Position numbers and translations under genes: made by a program. Positions 34,298 through 41,967 of a stretch of DNA of 64,000 nucleotides are shown in pieces. This DNA comes from Poriferisodalis sp965215815 (GTDB lineage Bacteria; Actinomycetota; Acidimicrobiia; Acidimicrobiales; Poriferisodalaceae). The notes under the pieces are model-generated. The model did no database searches. It was given only the letters and a program-made list of their open reading frames with translations, and had not been told where the DNA came from. Positions within the stretch are counted from its first letter, which is position 1. Every line of letters starts with the position of its first letter. Where the stretch lies: NCBI RefSeq assembly GCF_965215815.1, contig NZ_CBDCEO010000013.1, positions 372,001 through 436,000 on the forward strand, written 5' to 3'.

Positions 34298-35593
34298 TCA
34301 GTCGGCGAGCGCGTCCTGGTGTTCACCGAGGCGCGGGGCTCGCGTCGCCCGCCATGGTGTCGCCGAGAATTGGTAGGGCGCGCCCGGGTAGGTGACAGAG
34401 GTGCCGTCGTGGTCGATCTCGACGGGGAAGCCTCGAGCCACAAAATGCTCGTCGGCGAGCATTTCCTCGGGCGAATACACGACTCCGCAGGCCAAGCCAA
34501 TTGTCTGCAGGCCGATAAAGAGCTCGTGCGCGCCGAGACGCTCGGCCAGGAAGTTGATGGTGTCGCGTCCGGCGCCGAACACCTCGGCGCCAAGAGGATC
34601 TGCGTCGAGGTGCAGGATGTCGATCAGTTCGTAGTCCTCGCCCAACTTCAGCAGCTCGCCGTAGGGGCACTCATCGGCGAGGCCGAGTTCGCCCACCCAG
34701 CCAGCCAGCGCAGCAAACTCTGGTCCTCGCCGGGGCGGCACGCCGGTGTTCAGCCAGCGGCCGTCCGCGCATCGAACCTGCGTGGGCTCGGAGATCCGCG
34801 GGAGAGCGTGACGACCGGTCTGACGCTGCACTTCGATCTGCTGGTTCAGCCAGAAGTAGGTCGCAAACTCGCAGGTCGCGTTGGCGGTGGCGAGCATCGA
34901 CACATCGATGAGCTGGCCTCGGCCCGAGTCTTCCCGCCACAACAGCGCCGCCATCAGCGTCGCGACGGCGTAGTGGCAGCCCATCTGCAGGCCCTGATTC
35001 CCACCGCCTCGAACAGGAGGGATCGTGTGATCGTCGTAGCCGCACGACCACACGGGACCGCCCTCTGCCAGCACGGTCAGATCAGTGGCCGGGGGGTCGG
35101 GACGCTGGCGTCCGTTATGGGTGATCGACACCCACACGAGGCCTTCGTTGCGTCCGTCGGAGTCTGGCTGGGCCGCCGCATCGGCCCCGCTGGCTTGTGT
35201 GGCATTCGTGGCCGTCCCGCCCAGCTGGTCCCAGTCCAGCCTGAGCGCGCCAAGACGGCCGAGTGGCTCTGCTTCGACGACGACATCGGCGGTACCCACC
35301 AAGCTGGCGAAGTCGTGTGCGCCCTCGTTGCTGTCGAGGTCGAGCACGACCGAGCGCTTCGAGGTGTTGTAGTGCCACCACCACAGGGCGCCCTCGGGAT
35401 CGGGGCGATCGCCGGCAAATGGCTCGTAGGCGCGCATCGGCGATCCGCCGGGCGGTTCCACGACGATCACATCGGCGCCCATATCGGCAAGCAGCTTGCC
35501 CGCGAGCGCACATCGCTCTGACGTCAGCTCTATGACCCGGAGACCGTCAAGGGGTCGGGGCTTCATCGGTCCGGAGATGCCGTGTGCAGGCAT
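34298..35593 (-). CDS. CaiB/BaiF CoA-transferase family protein
   Basis: 431 residues. The N-terminal LDGLRVIELTSERCALAGKLLADMGADVIVVEPPGG is the family signature, with LWWWHYNTSKRSVVLDLDS and GRGQLIDVSMLATANATCEF further on. The expected catalytic Asp follows the N-terminal third. It is the last gene of a three-gene unit PlsC-CaiB-CaiB: its ATG overlaps the upstream CaiB stop (TGATG). CaiB/BaiF enzymes move CoA between carboxylic acids; tandem unlike copies often act as a heteromer or as parallel enzymes. It contains an odd insert of Gly/Asp/Ser (TNATQASGADAAAQPDSDG) near residue 140. Confidence 0.9.
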   Translation of the reverse strand: MPAHGISGPMKPRPLDGLRVIELTSERCALAGKLLADMGADVIVVEPPGGSPMRAYEPFAGDRPDPEGALWWWHYNTSKRSVVLDLDSNEGAHDFASLVGTADVVVEAEPLGRLGALRLDWDQLGGTATNATQASGADAAAQPDSDGRNEGLVWVSITHNGRQRPDPPATDLTVLAEGGPVWSCGYDDHTIPPVRGGGNQGLQMGCHYAVATLMAALLWREDSGRGQLIDVSMLATANATCEFATYFWLNQQIEVQRQTGRHALPRISEPTQVRCADGRWLNTGVPPRRGPEFAALAGWVGELGLADECPYGELLKLGEDYELIDILHLDADPLGAEVFGAGRDTINFLAERLGAHELFIGLQTIGLACGVVYSPEEMLADEHFVARGFPVEIDHDGTSVTYPGAPYQFSATPWRATRAPRLGEHQDALAD

Positions 35594-36870
35594 CAGATGA
35601 CCCCCTCGGCTGCCAGCGCGGCGATCTCGTCCTCGTTGCGTCCCAGCACCTCGCCGAACACGTACTGGTTGTCCTCGCCCAGACAGGGTGCGGCGCGGCC
35701 GATCGCCCAGTCAGTCTCCGACAGTCGGACCGGCAGGCCCTCGACGCGGGTGTCGCCCACCTCGCTGTGCGGCACGGTGATCCATAGCCCCCAGTCCTCG
35801 GTACGCGGATCGCCGTCGATACGTTCGCTGGGGCGCAGCACCGGTGCCGCGGGTACGCCCGCAGCAATGAGCTGCTGGGAGACATCGTGCCTGGCTCGCG
35901 TCGCCGTCCACTTTCCGACCAGGCGCTCCAGCTCGTCCTCGTACGCCAGTCGACCGGCAAGGCGCTGCCACCGCTCGTCCGCTGTCCATGACTCGTCGAC
36001 GGCGTCGATGAAGCGCTGCCAGTCCTCGTCGTGCCGGACGGCGATTGCCACCCACTCGTCGTCGCCGCTGCACGCAAAGATGCCGTGGGGCGCCATCGCC
36101 GGCGATTGGGAACGGTTGCTGTTGGGCATCTCGGGCCGACGCGCTGGCCGGCCGTTCACGGTGAAGTCCAGCGATGCTGCACCGTGCAGGGTTCCTGCCG
36201 CCTCGATGCAGGCAAGGTCCACCCACTGGCCCTCGCCGGTGCGCCGACGATGAAACAGCGCCATGCCGATCGCGATCGCCATGTAGTAGGCGCCGGTGTG
36301 ATCCATGAACGAGTAACCCCAGCCTGCAGGCGGCAGATCGGGCAGGCCGGACTGAAACGTCAGGCCCGACACCGCCTGTGCGATCGGGCCCCACGACCGG
36401 AAGCTGGTGTACGGACCGCTCGCACCGAAGCCGTTATTCGAGACGTAGACGATGTCGGGCTTGAAGCCACGCAGCGCCTCGTAGCCAAAGCCAAGGCGGT
36501 CCATCACGCCTGCCGCGAAGTTCTCGGTGACCGCGTCGCTGACTGCGACGAGCTCGGCGAGCAACTCCTTCGCCCGGTCGTCCCGCAGGTTGAGCGTGAT
36601 GCCCAGCTTTCCGGCGTTGTGATTGTTGAACGAGCCCCCGGCTTCGATGCCGCGGTGTTCGCCCACGAACGGCTGGGTGCCCCGCAGGATGTCCCAACGG
36701 CCCTGCCGCACGGGGTCTTCGATGCGGATCACCTCCGCACCGAGGGCCGCCAGGATCTTGGTGGCGCCAGCGCCGGCCAGCTGCCCGGTGAAGTCGCAGA
36801 TGCGGATGCCAGCCAGCGCCCCGGGCGCCGTCTTGGGCCACACCGGTGAACGCTGATCGGGTGCACTCAC
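35593..36870 (-). CDS. CaiB/BaiF CoA-transferase family protein
   Basis: 425 residues from a GTG at 36868-36870 that overlaps the PlsC stop (GTGA). A longer in-frame call to 37155 lies inside PlsC and is rejected. The family signature is ALAGIRICDFTGQLAGAGATKILAALGAEVIRIEDP, followed by FNNHNAGKLGITLNLRD and the YVSNNGFGASGPYTSFRSWG segment near residue 140. It shares the unit with the next CaiB and is only distantly similar to it. An acyl-CoA or bile-acid-like substrate is possible. Confidence 0.92.
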   Translation of the reverse strand: MSAPDQRSPVWPKTAPGALAGIRICDFTGQLAGAGATKILAALGAEVIRIEDPVRQGRWDILRGTQPFVGEHRGIEAGGSFNNHNAGKLGITLNLRDDRAKELLAELVAVSDAVTENFAAGVMDRLGFGYEALRGFKPDIVYVSNNGFGASGPYTSFRSWGPIAQAVSGLTFQSGLPDLPPAGWGYSFMDHTGAYYMAIAIGMALFHRRRTGEGQWVDLACIEAAGTLHGAASLDFTVNGRPARRPEMPNSNRSQSPAMAPHGIFACSGDDEWVAIAVRHDEDWQRFIDAVDESWTADERWQRLAGRLAYEDELERLVGKWTATRARHDVSQQLIAAGVPAAPVLRPSERIDGDPRTEDWGLWITVPHSEVGDTRVEGLPVRLSETDWAIGRAAPCLGEDNQYVFGEVLGRNEDEIAALAAEGVI

Positions 36871-37613
36871 GGCACGAGTTCGCGCATCGGCGTATGCCCA
36901 CGGCCGGGCTCGTTCGCCAGCGCTCGCGCACGCTGCTGGCAGTCCTCCAGCGCGTCCCGCAATGTCGCTGTCCACGCAGTCATGTCGGCTCGCCGGGCAC
37001 GTCCCCCGTCTGGCCCCGTCGGCGGTGCCAAGGGTTCCCCCACCACGATCGCCACCTGTGTCCTCTTGGGAAACTTCGCGCCGCTGGGCATGGCCTCGCG
37101 TGTGCCAGCGACGCCAACAGGCAACACCGGCGCGCCCGACTTGGCCGCCAGCCACGCAGTGCCGTCGAAGATCGGGCCAATGTCGTCGGAGGGCTGCCGC
37201 GTCCCTTCAGGAAAGACCAGCATCGCCGCGCCGTCCCGCAACAATTGCAGCGCTGCACGCATTGCGTCGAGGTCAGCCTCGCCGCGCCGCACTGGGAAGG
37301 TCCCGATCGAGCGCATGAACCAGCCGAGCGGCTTGGGATGGAACAGCTCCTCTTTGCCGAGGTAGCGAACTTGATGATGGGTGAGGCTCCCGACGAGTGG
37401 GCCGTCGAGGTGGCTGCGGTGAACGGGCGCGTAAATCAATGGGCCGTTCGCCCGCAGGCGCTCCTGTCCGGTGGCGCGCACGCGGAACATTCGGTACAGC
37501 ACGATGCGAATAAGCCCGCGCGTCGCTCGCCACGCCCGATACCCGGCCATGCCGTCGGCGGCCAGCAATCCTCCTGGGCCACCTAACTTCCATCGGTTCG
37601 CCCGTTTCGCCAC
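36867..37613 (-). CDS. 1-acyl-glycerol-3-phosphate acyltransferase-like (PlsC domain)
   Basis: 248 residues with the acyltransferase motifs HxxxxD (H65-D70 in APVHRSHLDG) and FPEGTR (about residues 138-143). There is a basic N-terminus and no strong membrane helix beyond GLIRIVLYRM, which may anchor it. It would transfer a fatty acyl group to lysophosphatidate or a related acceptor. The gene starts the operon with two CaiB genes, linked by a 4-base overlap. Confidence 0.92.
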   Translation of the reverse strand: MAKRANRWKLGGPGGLLAADGMAGYRAWRATRGLIRIVLYRMFRVRATGQERLRANGPLIYAPVHRSHLDGPLVGSLTHHQVRYLGKEELFHPKPLGWFMRSIGTFPVRRGEADLDAMRAALQLLRDGAAMLVFPEGTRQPSDDIGPIFDGTAWLAAKSGAPVLPVGVAGTREAMPSGAKFPKRTQVAIVVGEPLAPPTGPDGGRARRADMTAWTATLRDALEDCQQRARALANEPGRGHTPMRELVP

Positions 37614-37731
37614 AAGGTGATTCTGGCGTTTCGCTATGACATTGCGACGACTGGGTTGAGTATTCGGACAACTGTGGACGCTGTGTGTCTCCCGCCAACA
37701 CTCCGACGCGATTCAGGCATACCGTGAAGCC

Positions 37732-37902
37732 ATGACCCCACAGACGATCCCCGATCATGCCGAGATCCGTCGGCAACGGATCGCACGTCGGCGTCAGATC
37801 GACGGCCAGCCCGTCTGCACACGCCCGTCGCAGCCCAGCGAGCAATACAGGCGCGTGCTGAAGGTCCTGACCGCCGTCCGGCGCCCGCCCTGCGGTTACT
37901 GA
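37732..37902 (+). CDS. Possible small basic protein (56 aa)
   Basis: A frame from the ATG at 37732 to TGA at 37900-37902, directly followed by a strong hairpin. It is Arg-rich (HAEIRRQRIARRRQIDG) with high G+C third positions, as in neighbouring genes. It has no recognised family, and its Shine-Dalgarno (GTGAAGCC) is weak. The tidy ORF-hairpin order suggests it may be a real small gene. Confidence 0.4.
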   Translation: MTPQTIPDHAEIRRQRIARRRQIDGQPVCTRPSQPSEQYRRVLKVLTAVRRPPCGY

Positions 37903-37909
37903 GACCGAC

Positions 37910-37938
37910 GATCCCGCCGACTGCCAGTCGGCGGGATC
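37910..37938 (+). terminator. Strong 13-bp hairpin after the small ORF
   Basis: Perfect 13-base stem GATCCCGCCGACT pairing with AGTCGGCGGGATC around a 3-base loop. There is no T-run after it, so Rho-independent action is not assured; it may instead protect an RNA 3' end. Confidence 0.6.
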
Positions 37939-38060
37939 TCGCGGCATTACGACCGGCGAACGCAGGGATATTACGGTCTGAGCCCCAGCCACCGAGCGTG
38001 CCGCGCTCGAATTTGCGTCGTGTTGATGAACCCGACGCCCGTACAGCACTGGGGGCATCG

Positions 38061-39245
38061 ATGGCACGGGACCGACACTTCTACATCGAGTCTTTCGACA
38101 CCGTGCAGTTGAGTTCCTACCGGGTCGAGCAGTCGCCCTTTGCAAGCCGGTACGCCACGGATCAGACGATCTTCGGCGTCTACTGCAATCGGCTGTATCC
38201 CCTCAAGACAAGCCGTGATGAAAACCCCATTCCGCAGTATTGGAAGTTGCGGGAGGGCGTCCTGCTGTATGACGTTCCAGAGAAGCCGCTCGAGGTCAGC
38301 GGCCCTGACGCTGTAAGGCTGCTTGAGAAGGTCCTCACCTGCAGGGTCGAGACGCTGGCAGATGGCCGAGCGCGTTACGGCATCGCGTGCAATGACGACG
38401 GCACCGTCGTGATGGATGGCGTGCTCATGCGCCTCGCGCCGGATCGCTATTGGTACGTCATGGCGAACGGCGAGTTCACGAGCTGGCTCACCGCAAGCGC
38501 CATTGGCCTCGACGTCGAAGTCTCGGACCCCAAATCACGAGTCCTGCAGATTCAGGGACCGAAGTCTCTTCAGGTCCTTGATGCGGCGATCGGAGGTGGC
38601 CTCTCAGCCGAGTTCAAGTATTTCCGCGCCGGGTTCTTTGACGTCTGCGGCCAAGAACTGTGGGTTTCGCGCACTGGGTGGACTGGCGAGGTGGGAATCG
38701 AGATCTACTGCAATAGCGGTCCGGCGCCGACCGATCATGAGGCCCTCTGGGACGACTTGCTCGCCTGCGGCGAACCCTTCGGACTGGAGTTCAGCTCGTC
38801 ATCTTCGATGGGGATTCGACGCATCGAATCCGGGATCCTCGACAACGGCAGCGACATCGAGCCGGACCTGACGCCGTTCGGTGCAGGCCTTGGGCAGTTT
38901 GTCCGACTCGACAAGGCCGACTTCATCGGCAAGACCGCTCTGGAAGAGGCCAGTCGCCGCCAGCTCTTGTTCGGCCTGGTGTGCGCTACCACGGCACCGG
39001 ACGCCGGAATGGAGATCCACGACGGGAACGGCCCGGTTGGACACATCACGATCGGCACGTGGTCGCCCACGCTGGACACAGGCGTCGGCTATGCGCGCTT
39101 CGATCAGCCGTTGCCGGACGACGACTGGTACGCCAAGACGGTCTTGTTGATTGACCACGACGGACAATCGCACGAGGCGATCGTCGACACGCTGCCGTTC
39201 GTCGACAAGGAAAAGCAACTCCCCCGCGCCGTCTGGAACGGCTGA
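38061..39245 (+). CDS. GcvT-like aminomethyltransferase/demethylase
   Basis: 394 residues from the ATG at 38061 with GGGGG upstream; a GTG at 37998 adds 21 residues. The glycine-cleavage T-protein fold is visible: REGVLLYDVPEKPLEVSGPDAVRLLEKVLTC resembles the GcvT N-terminal block, LQIQGPKSLQVLD the middle, and VSRTGWTGEVGIEIYC the YGxEGGYEI-like block. The C-terminal barrel contains FIGKTALEE. Relatives split among GcvT, sarcosine dehydrogenase subunits and folate-dependent demethylases (DMSP or aryl O-methyl). The lack of gcvH/gcvP nearby argues for demethylation. The MaoC-like gene follows with a 6-base gap. Confidence 0.85.
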   Translation: MARDRHFYIESFDTVQLSSYRVEQSPFASRYATDQTIFGVYCNRLYPLKTSRDENPIPQYWKLREGVLLYDVPEKPLEVSGPDAVRLLEKVLTCRVETLADGRARYGIACNDDGTVVMDGVLMRLAPDRYWYVMANGEFTSWLTASAIGLDVEVSDPKSRVLQIQGPKSLQVLDAAIGGGLSAEFKYFRAGFFDVCGQELWVSRTGWTGEVGIEIYCNSGPAPTDHEALWDDLLACGEPFGLEFSSSSSMGIRRIESGILDNGSDIEPDLTPFGAGLGQFVRLDKADFIGKTALEEASRRQLLFGLVCATTAPDAGMEIHDGNGPVGHITIGTWSPTLDTGVGYARFDQPLPDDDWYAKTVLLIDHDGQSHEAIVDTLPFVDKEKQLPRAVWNG

Positions 39246-39251
39246 CACACG

Positions 39252-40163
39252 GTGACTACGCTCGGACTCATGCCGGTTCCGACTGACATGGTGGGCGAGA
39301 CCATCGGGCCGATCACACATGATGTGGACGCCCGCTGGACGATGGCCTACGCAGGGTCGCTGGGCGACACGCACGACTGCTATTTCGACACGCTTGCCGA
39401 TGACGGCGTGGTGGCACACCCGATGTTCGTGGTGTGCTCCGAGTGGCCGGTCATCGTGTCGGGACGTGACGTCTCGGAACGCTGGGGCATCAAACCCGAC
39501 GAGATCCGGCGCTCAGTGCACGCCACACACGATCTGACTGTTCACCGCCTCATCCGACCGGGCGACCGGTTGACCACCAGCCTCACCTATTCCGGCGTCG
39601 AGCAGCGCAGGCCGGGCACGTTCCAGACGATGCGGATCGACACCGTCGACGCCGACGGTGAGCCCGTGGCGACGACGTACCAAGGTGGCATGTATCTCAA
39701 CGTCGCAACCGCTGGCCCTGATCGCCCCGACCCGGACGCACCTGCGGAGCCGGATTTCGGTGATCTGCCAGCTGAGCCTCTGGTTGAGGTTCCGGTGCCC
39801 GTGGCTCACGGAGCGGCACATACCTACACAGAGTGCGCTCGCATCTGGAACCCCATCCATACCGATGCGGCAGTCGCGGAGAAAGCGGGCCTACCCGCCA
39901 TCATCTTGCACGGCACCGCCACCCTGGCTCTCGGCGTCTCAGCGGTTGTTGACGAAGTTGCGGGCGGCGACCCGAACCGGGTCCACCGCATCGTCTGCCG
40001 CTTCCGCGCCATGGTGCTCATGCCGTCGACGATCACGGTCCGGATTCACGACCTGACACCAGTGACCGGCCTCGGGGATGCCGCCGAAGCAGCCCGTTTC
40101 GAAGTGCTGAACGCCGAAGGCGGCCCAGCGGTAGACCGCGGCGTGATTCTGCTGAGCGGCTGA
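39252..40163 (+). CDS. MaoC-like double-hotdog dehydratase/hydratase
   Basis: 303 residues from a GTG at 39252; an ATG six codons later is possible. Two hotdog halves: the first has AYAGSLGDTHDCYF and HPMFVVCSEWPVI, the second YTECARIWNPIHTD, which is the hydratase 2 motif with its Asp and His, followed by LPAIILHGTATLALG. This is the layout of bacterial and eukaryotic (R)-specific enoyl-CoA hydratases. It is likely co-transcribed with the GcvT-like gene. Its last codons (AVDRGVILLS) reappear as a diverged copy at 42002-42046. Confidence 0.88.
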   Translation: MTTLGLMPVPTDMVGETIGPITHDVDARWTMAYAGSLGDTHDCYFDTLADDGVVAHPMFVVCSEWPVIVSGRDVSERWGIKPDEIRRSVHATHDLTVHRLIRPGDRLTTSLTYSGVEQRRPGTFQTMRIDTVDADGEPVATTYQGGMYLNVATAGPDRPDPDAPAEPDFGDLPAEPLVEVPVPVAHGAAHTYTECARIWNPIHTDAAVAEKAGLPAIILHGTATLALGVSAVVDEVAGGDPNRVHRIVCRFRAMVLMPSTITVRIHDLTPVTGLGDAAEAARFEVLNAEGGPAVDRGVILLSG

Positions 40164-40227
40164 GCCGTCAGCGGACGAGCCCACGACTGGTCTTCACCCG
40201 TACGAACCATGCAAACCATTGTACATT

Positions 40228-40275
40228 TATGACATACTTGTTGCATAACTGACTGTAAGAGATAAGTATGTCATA
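40228..40275 (+). promoter_or_regulatory. Long-arm palindrome overlapping the regulator start codon
   Basis: TATGACATACTT at 40228-40239 is matched exactly by its reverse complement AAGTATGTCATA at 40264-40275, with 24 bases between. The right arm contains the ATG (40268-40270) of the AlbA/ATPase gene, so binding would block translation or transcription start. A very similar site with the same 24-base gap lies downstream of the gene. Acting as an operator is inferred. Confidence 0.7.
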
Positions 40276-41914
40276 TCCGCTTTTTCATCCTCGTCATGAC
40301 GCGCCTGTTCCGATGGTCATGACTGCCGAGGATCTTCGTGCCGCATTTCCGGCAGAAAGCGAGCACGTCGAATTCAAAGAGGGGCTGTCGGTCAAGGAGT
40401 TGCGCCGCGCGATCGTGGCGTTCTCGAACACCGAAGGCGGCGTGATTCTGCTCGGTGCTAGCGACGACGGCACGGTGAAAGGCTTCGTGCTCACCTCGAA
40501 AGGCAGCGCGCAGCTCAACAACGACGTGTTCGGAGGGGTGGTCAACCCGGGTCGCTACGAAGTCCGCCAGATCGCAGTCGATGACAAGCCGGTCGTAGTG
40601 GTTTCGATCGCAAGCCGTGCCGAAGGCTTCGCTCAGCTCTCCGACGGCAGCGTCCTCGGTCGCTTCGGGGCTTCGAACCGTGCGTTGCTCGGCGAAGATC
40701 TGATCCGGCTCGTCAGTCGGCGCTCTCTGGGGCGCTTCGACACCACACCGACGGGAGCTCCGCTGAGCAGCGCCGCCCCCGAACTCGTTGATCAGTTGGC
40801 TTCGGCGTGGGGTTGGCACACCGACGGCAGAACGGAGCGGATGGTCGAGCACGGTCTGGTCGCACTCGAAGGTCCCGAGCCCAGACTCACGGTCGCCGGG
40901 GCGTTACACCTGCTGCCTGAACCCCACGCCGTGCTGGGAAAGGCCTACATCGAGATCTTCCGCTATCGAGGCGAGGCGACCGAGCCGGATCGACGCATCG
41001 AAATCATGGGACCGATCGCCGACCAGCTCGAAGCAGCTACCTCGGCCGTCTTGGATGAAATCGGCATCGACTACGTCGTGATTGGCACGCTGCGCCACGA
41101 TCTGCCACGCCTGCCCGAAGTCGTCCTGCGAGAGGCAATCGCGAACGCAGTCGCGCATCGCTCCTATGAAGCGAATGGCACCGCGGTCCGCATCGAGCTT
41201 CACGATGATCGGGTGGTCGTGACCTCTCCAGGCGGTTTGCCGGAGCCAGTCACGGTCGCGAATATCCGGGAACAGTACGCCGCCCGGAATCTGGCCGTCA
41301 TTGACACGCTCCGACGCTATGGACTGGCCGAGGACGCCGGCCGCGGTGTGGACGTCATGCAAGACGAGATGGCCGAACATCTCCTGGAACCGCCGGAGTT
41401 CCTCGACAACGGCGACTCGGTATCGGTCACCCTTCGCACGGTCGGTGCGGTGACACCGCTCGAGCGGGCATGGGTAGCCGAACTCGAACAGCGGGGATCG
41501 CTCGCTGGGGCCGACCGATTGGTCCTGGTTCACGCAGCACGGGGCGTTGAGCTCACCAATTCAGTCGTGCGTGACATCCTCGGCGTCGACAGCGTGCAAG
41601 CGCGTCAGGCACTTCAGCGCTTGCGGGACGCGAGGTTGCTGACTCAGCTCGGCCAGCGCGGCGGCGCGACGTATGTCGCCAGCGACGAACTCGGCGCGCC
41701 GGCAGGATTGCGACTGTCCGACGACGAGATCGACACGATGGTTCTCGCTCTTGCTCAAGAAGGCCCGCTTACGAACACAGCGGTGCGTGAGCGGTTGACC
41801 GTGGACCGCCTACAAGCTCTGCGCTTTCTGAGTCGGCTTGTATCTGCCGGCCAGCTGGTGCGACATGGTCAGCGGCGAGGTACCTACTACACGCTGCCGG
41901 GCCCGCCCGGTTAG
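40268..41914 (+). CDS. AlbA/Schlafen-type ATP-binding transcriptional regulator
   Basis: 548 residues. Residues 20-150 form an AlbA_2 (Schlafen) DNA-binding domain (SEHVEFKEGLSVKELRRAIVAFSNTEGGVILLGASDDG). Residues 175-400 hold a GHKL-like ATP-binding domain typical of the AAA_4/HATPase_c_4 proteins, with LREAIANAVAHRSYEANG and VVVTSPGGLPEP. The end (about 410-548) has two winged-helix-like units, with ELTNSVVRDILGVDSVQARQALQRL and TNTAVRERLTVDRLQALRFL. Such proteins are often isolated and may sense DNA damage or phage. Its own ATG lies in a palindrome, so autoregulation is likely. Confidence 0.9.
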   Translation: MSYPLFHPRHDAPVPMVMTAEDLRAAFPAESEHVEFKEGLSVKELRRAIVAFSNTEGGVILLGASDDGTVKGFVLTSKGSAQLNNDVFGGVVNPGRYEVRQIAVDDKPVVVVSIASRAEGFAQLSDGSVLGRFGASNRALLGEDLIRLVSRRSLGRFDTTPTGAPLSSAAPELVDQLASAWGWHTDGRTERMVEHGLVALEGPEPRLTVAGALHLLPEPHAVLGKAYIEIFRYRGEATEPDRRIEIMGPIADQLEAATSAVLDEIGIDYVVIGTLRHDLPRLPEVVLREAIANAVAHRSYEANGTAVRIELHDDRVVVTSPGGLPEPVTVANIREQYAARNLAVIDTLRRYGLAEDAGRGVDVMQDEMAEHLLEPPEFLDNGDSVSVTLRTVGAVTPLERAWVAELEQRGSLAGADRLVLVHAARGVELTNSVVRDILGVDSVQARQALQRLRDARLLTQLGQRGGATYVASDELGAPAGLRLSDDEIDTMVLALAQEGPLTNTAVRERLTVDRLQALRFLSRLVSAGQLVRHGQRRGTYYTLPGPPG

Positions 41915-41917
41915 TGG

Positions 41918-41967
41918 TTATGACATAGTTGTCAGTTGTTGACAAGAACTTGCTAACTATGTCATAA
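41918..41967 (+). promoter_or_regulatory. Second palindrome with the same 24-base gap, downstream of the regulator
   Basis: TTATGACATAGTT at 41918-41930 and AACTATGTCATAA at 41955-41967 form a perfect 13-base inverted repeat. The spacer of 24 bases equals that of the upstream site, and the arms share TATGACATA-x-TT. An inner repeat TTGTCA/TGACAA also lies inside. The M1 peptidase stop codon (41962-41964) falls in the right arm. It is either a second operator or the matching end of an inserted unit. Confidence 0.7.

Larger units (their letters stand above)
37614..38060. other. Intergenic region with one small ORF and a hairpin
   Basis: Divergent gap of 447 bases between PlsC and the GcvT-like gene. 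It holds the small ORF at 37732-37902 and a strong hairpin at 37910-37938. The rest shows nothing that I recognise. Confidence 0.5.

Noticed and set aside
35593..37155. 520-residue version of the second CaiB gene
   Set aside because: The extra N-terminal 95 residues are Arg/Gly-rich and lie within the PlsC gene; the GTG overlapping the PlsC stop is a better start.
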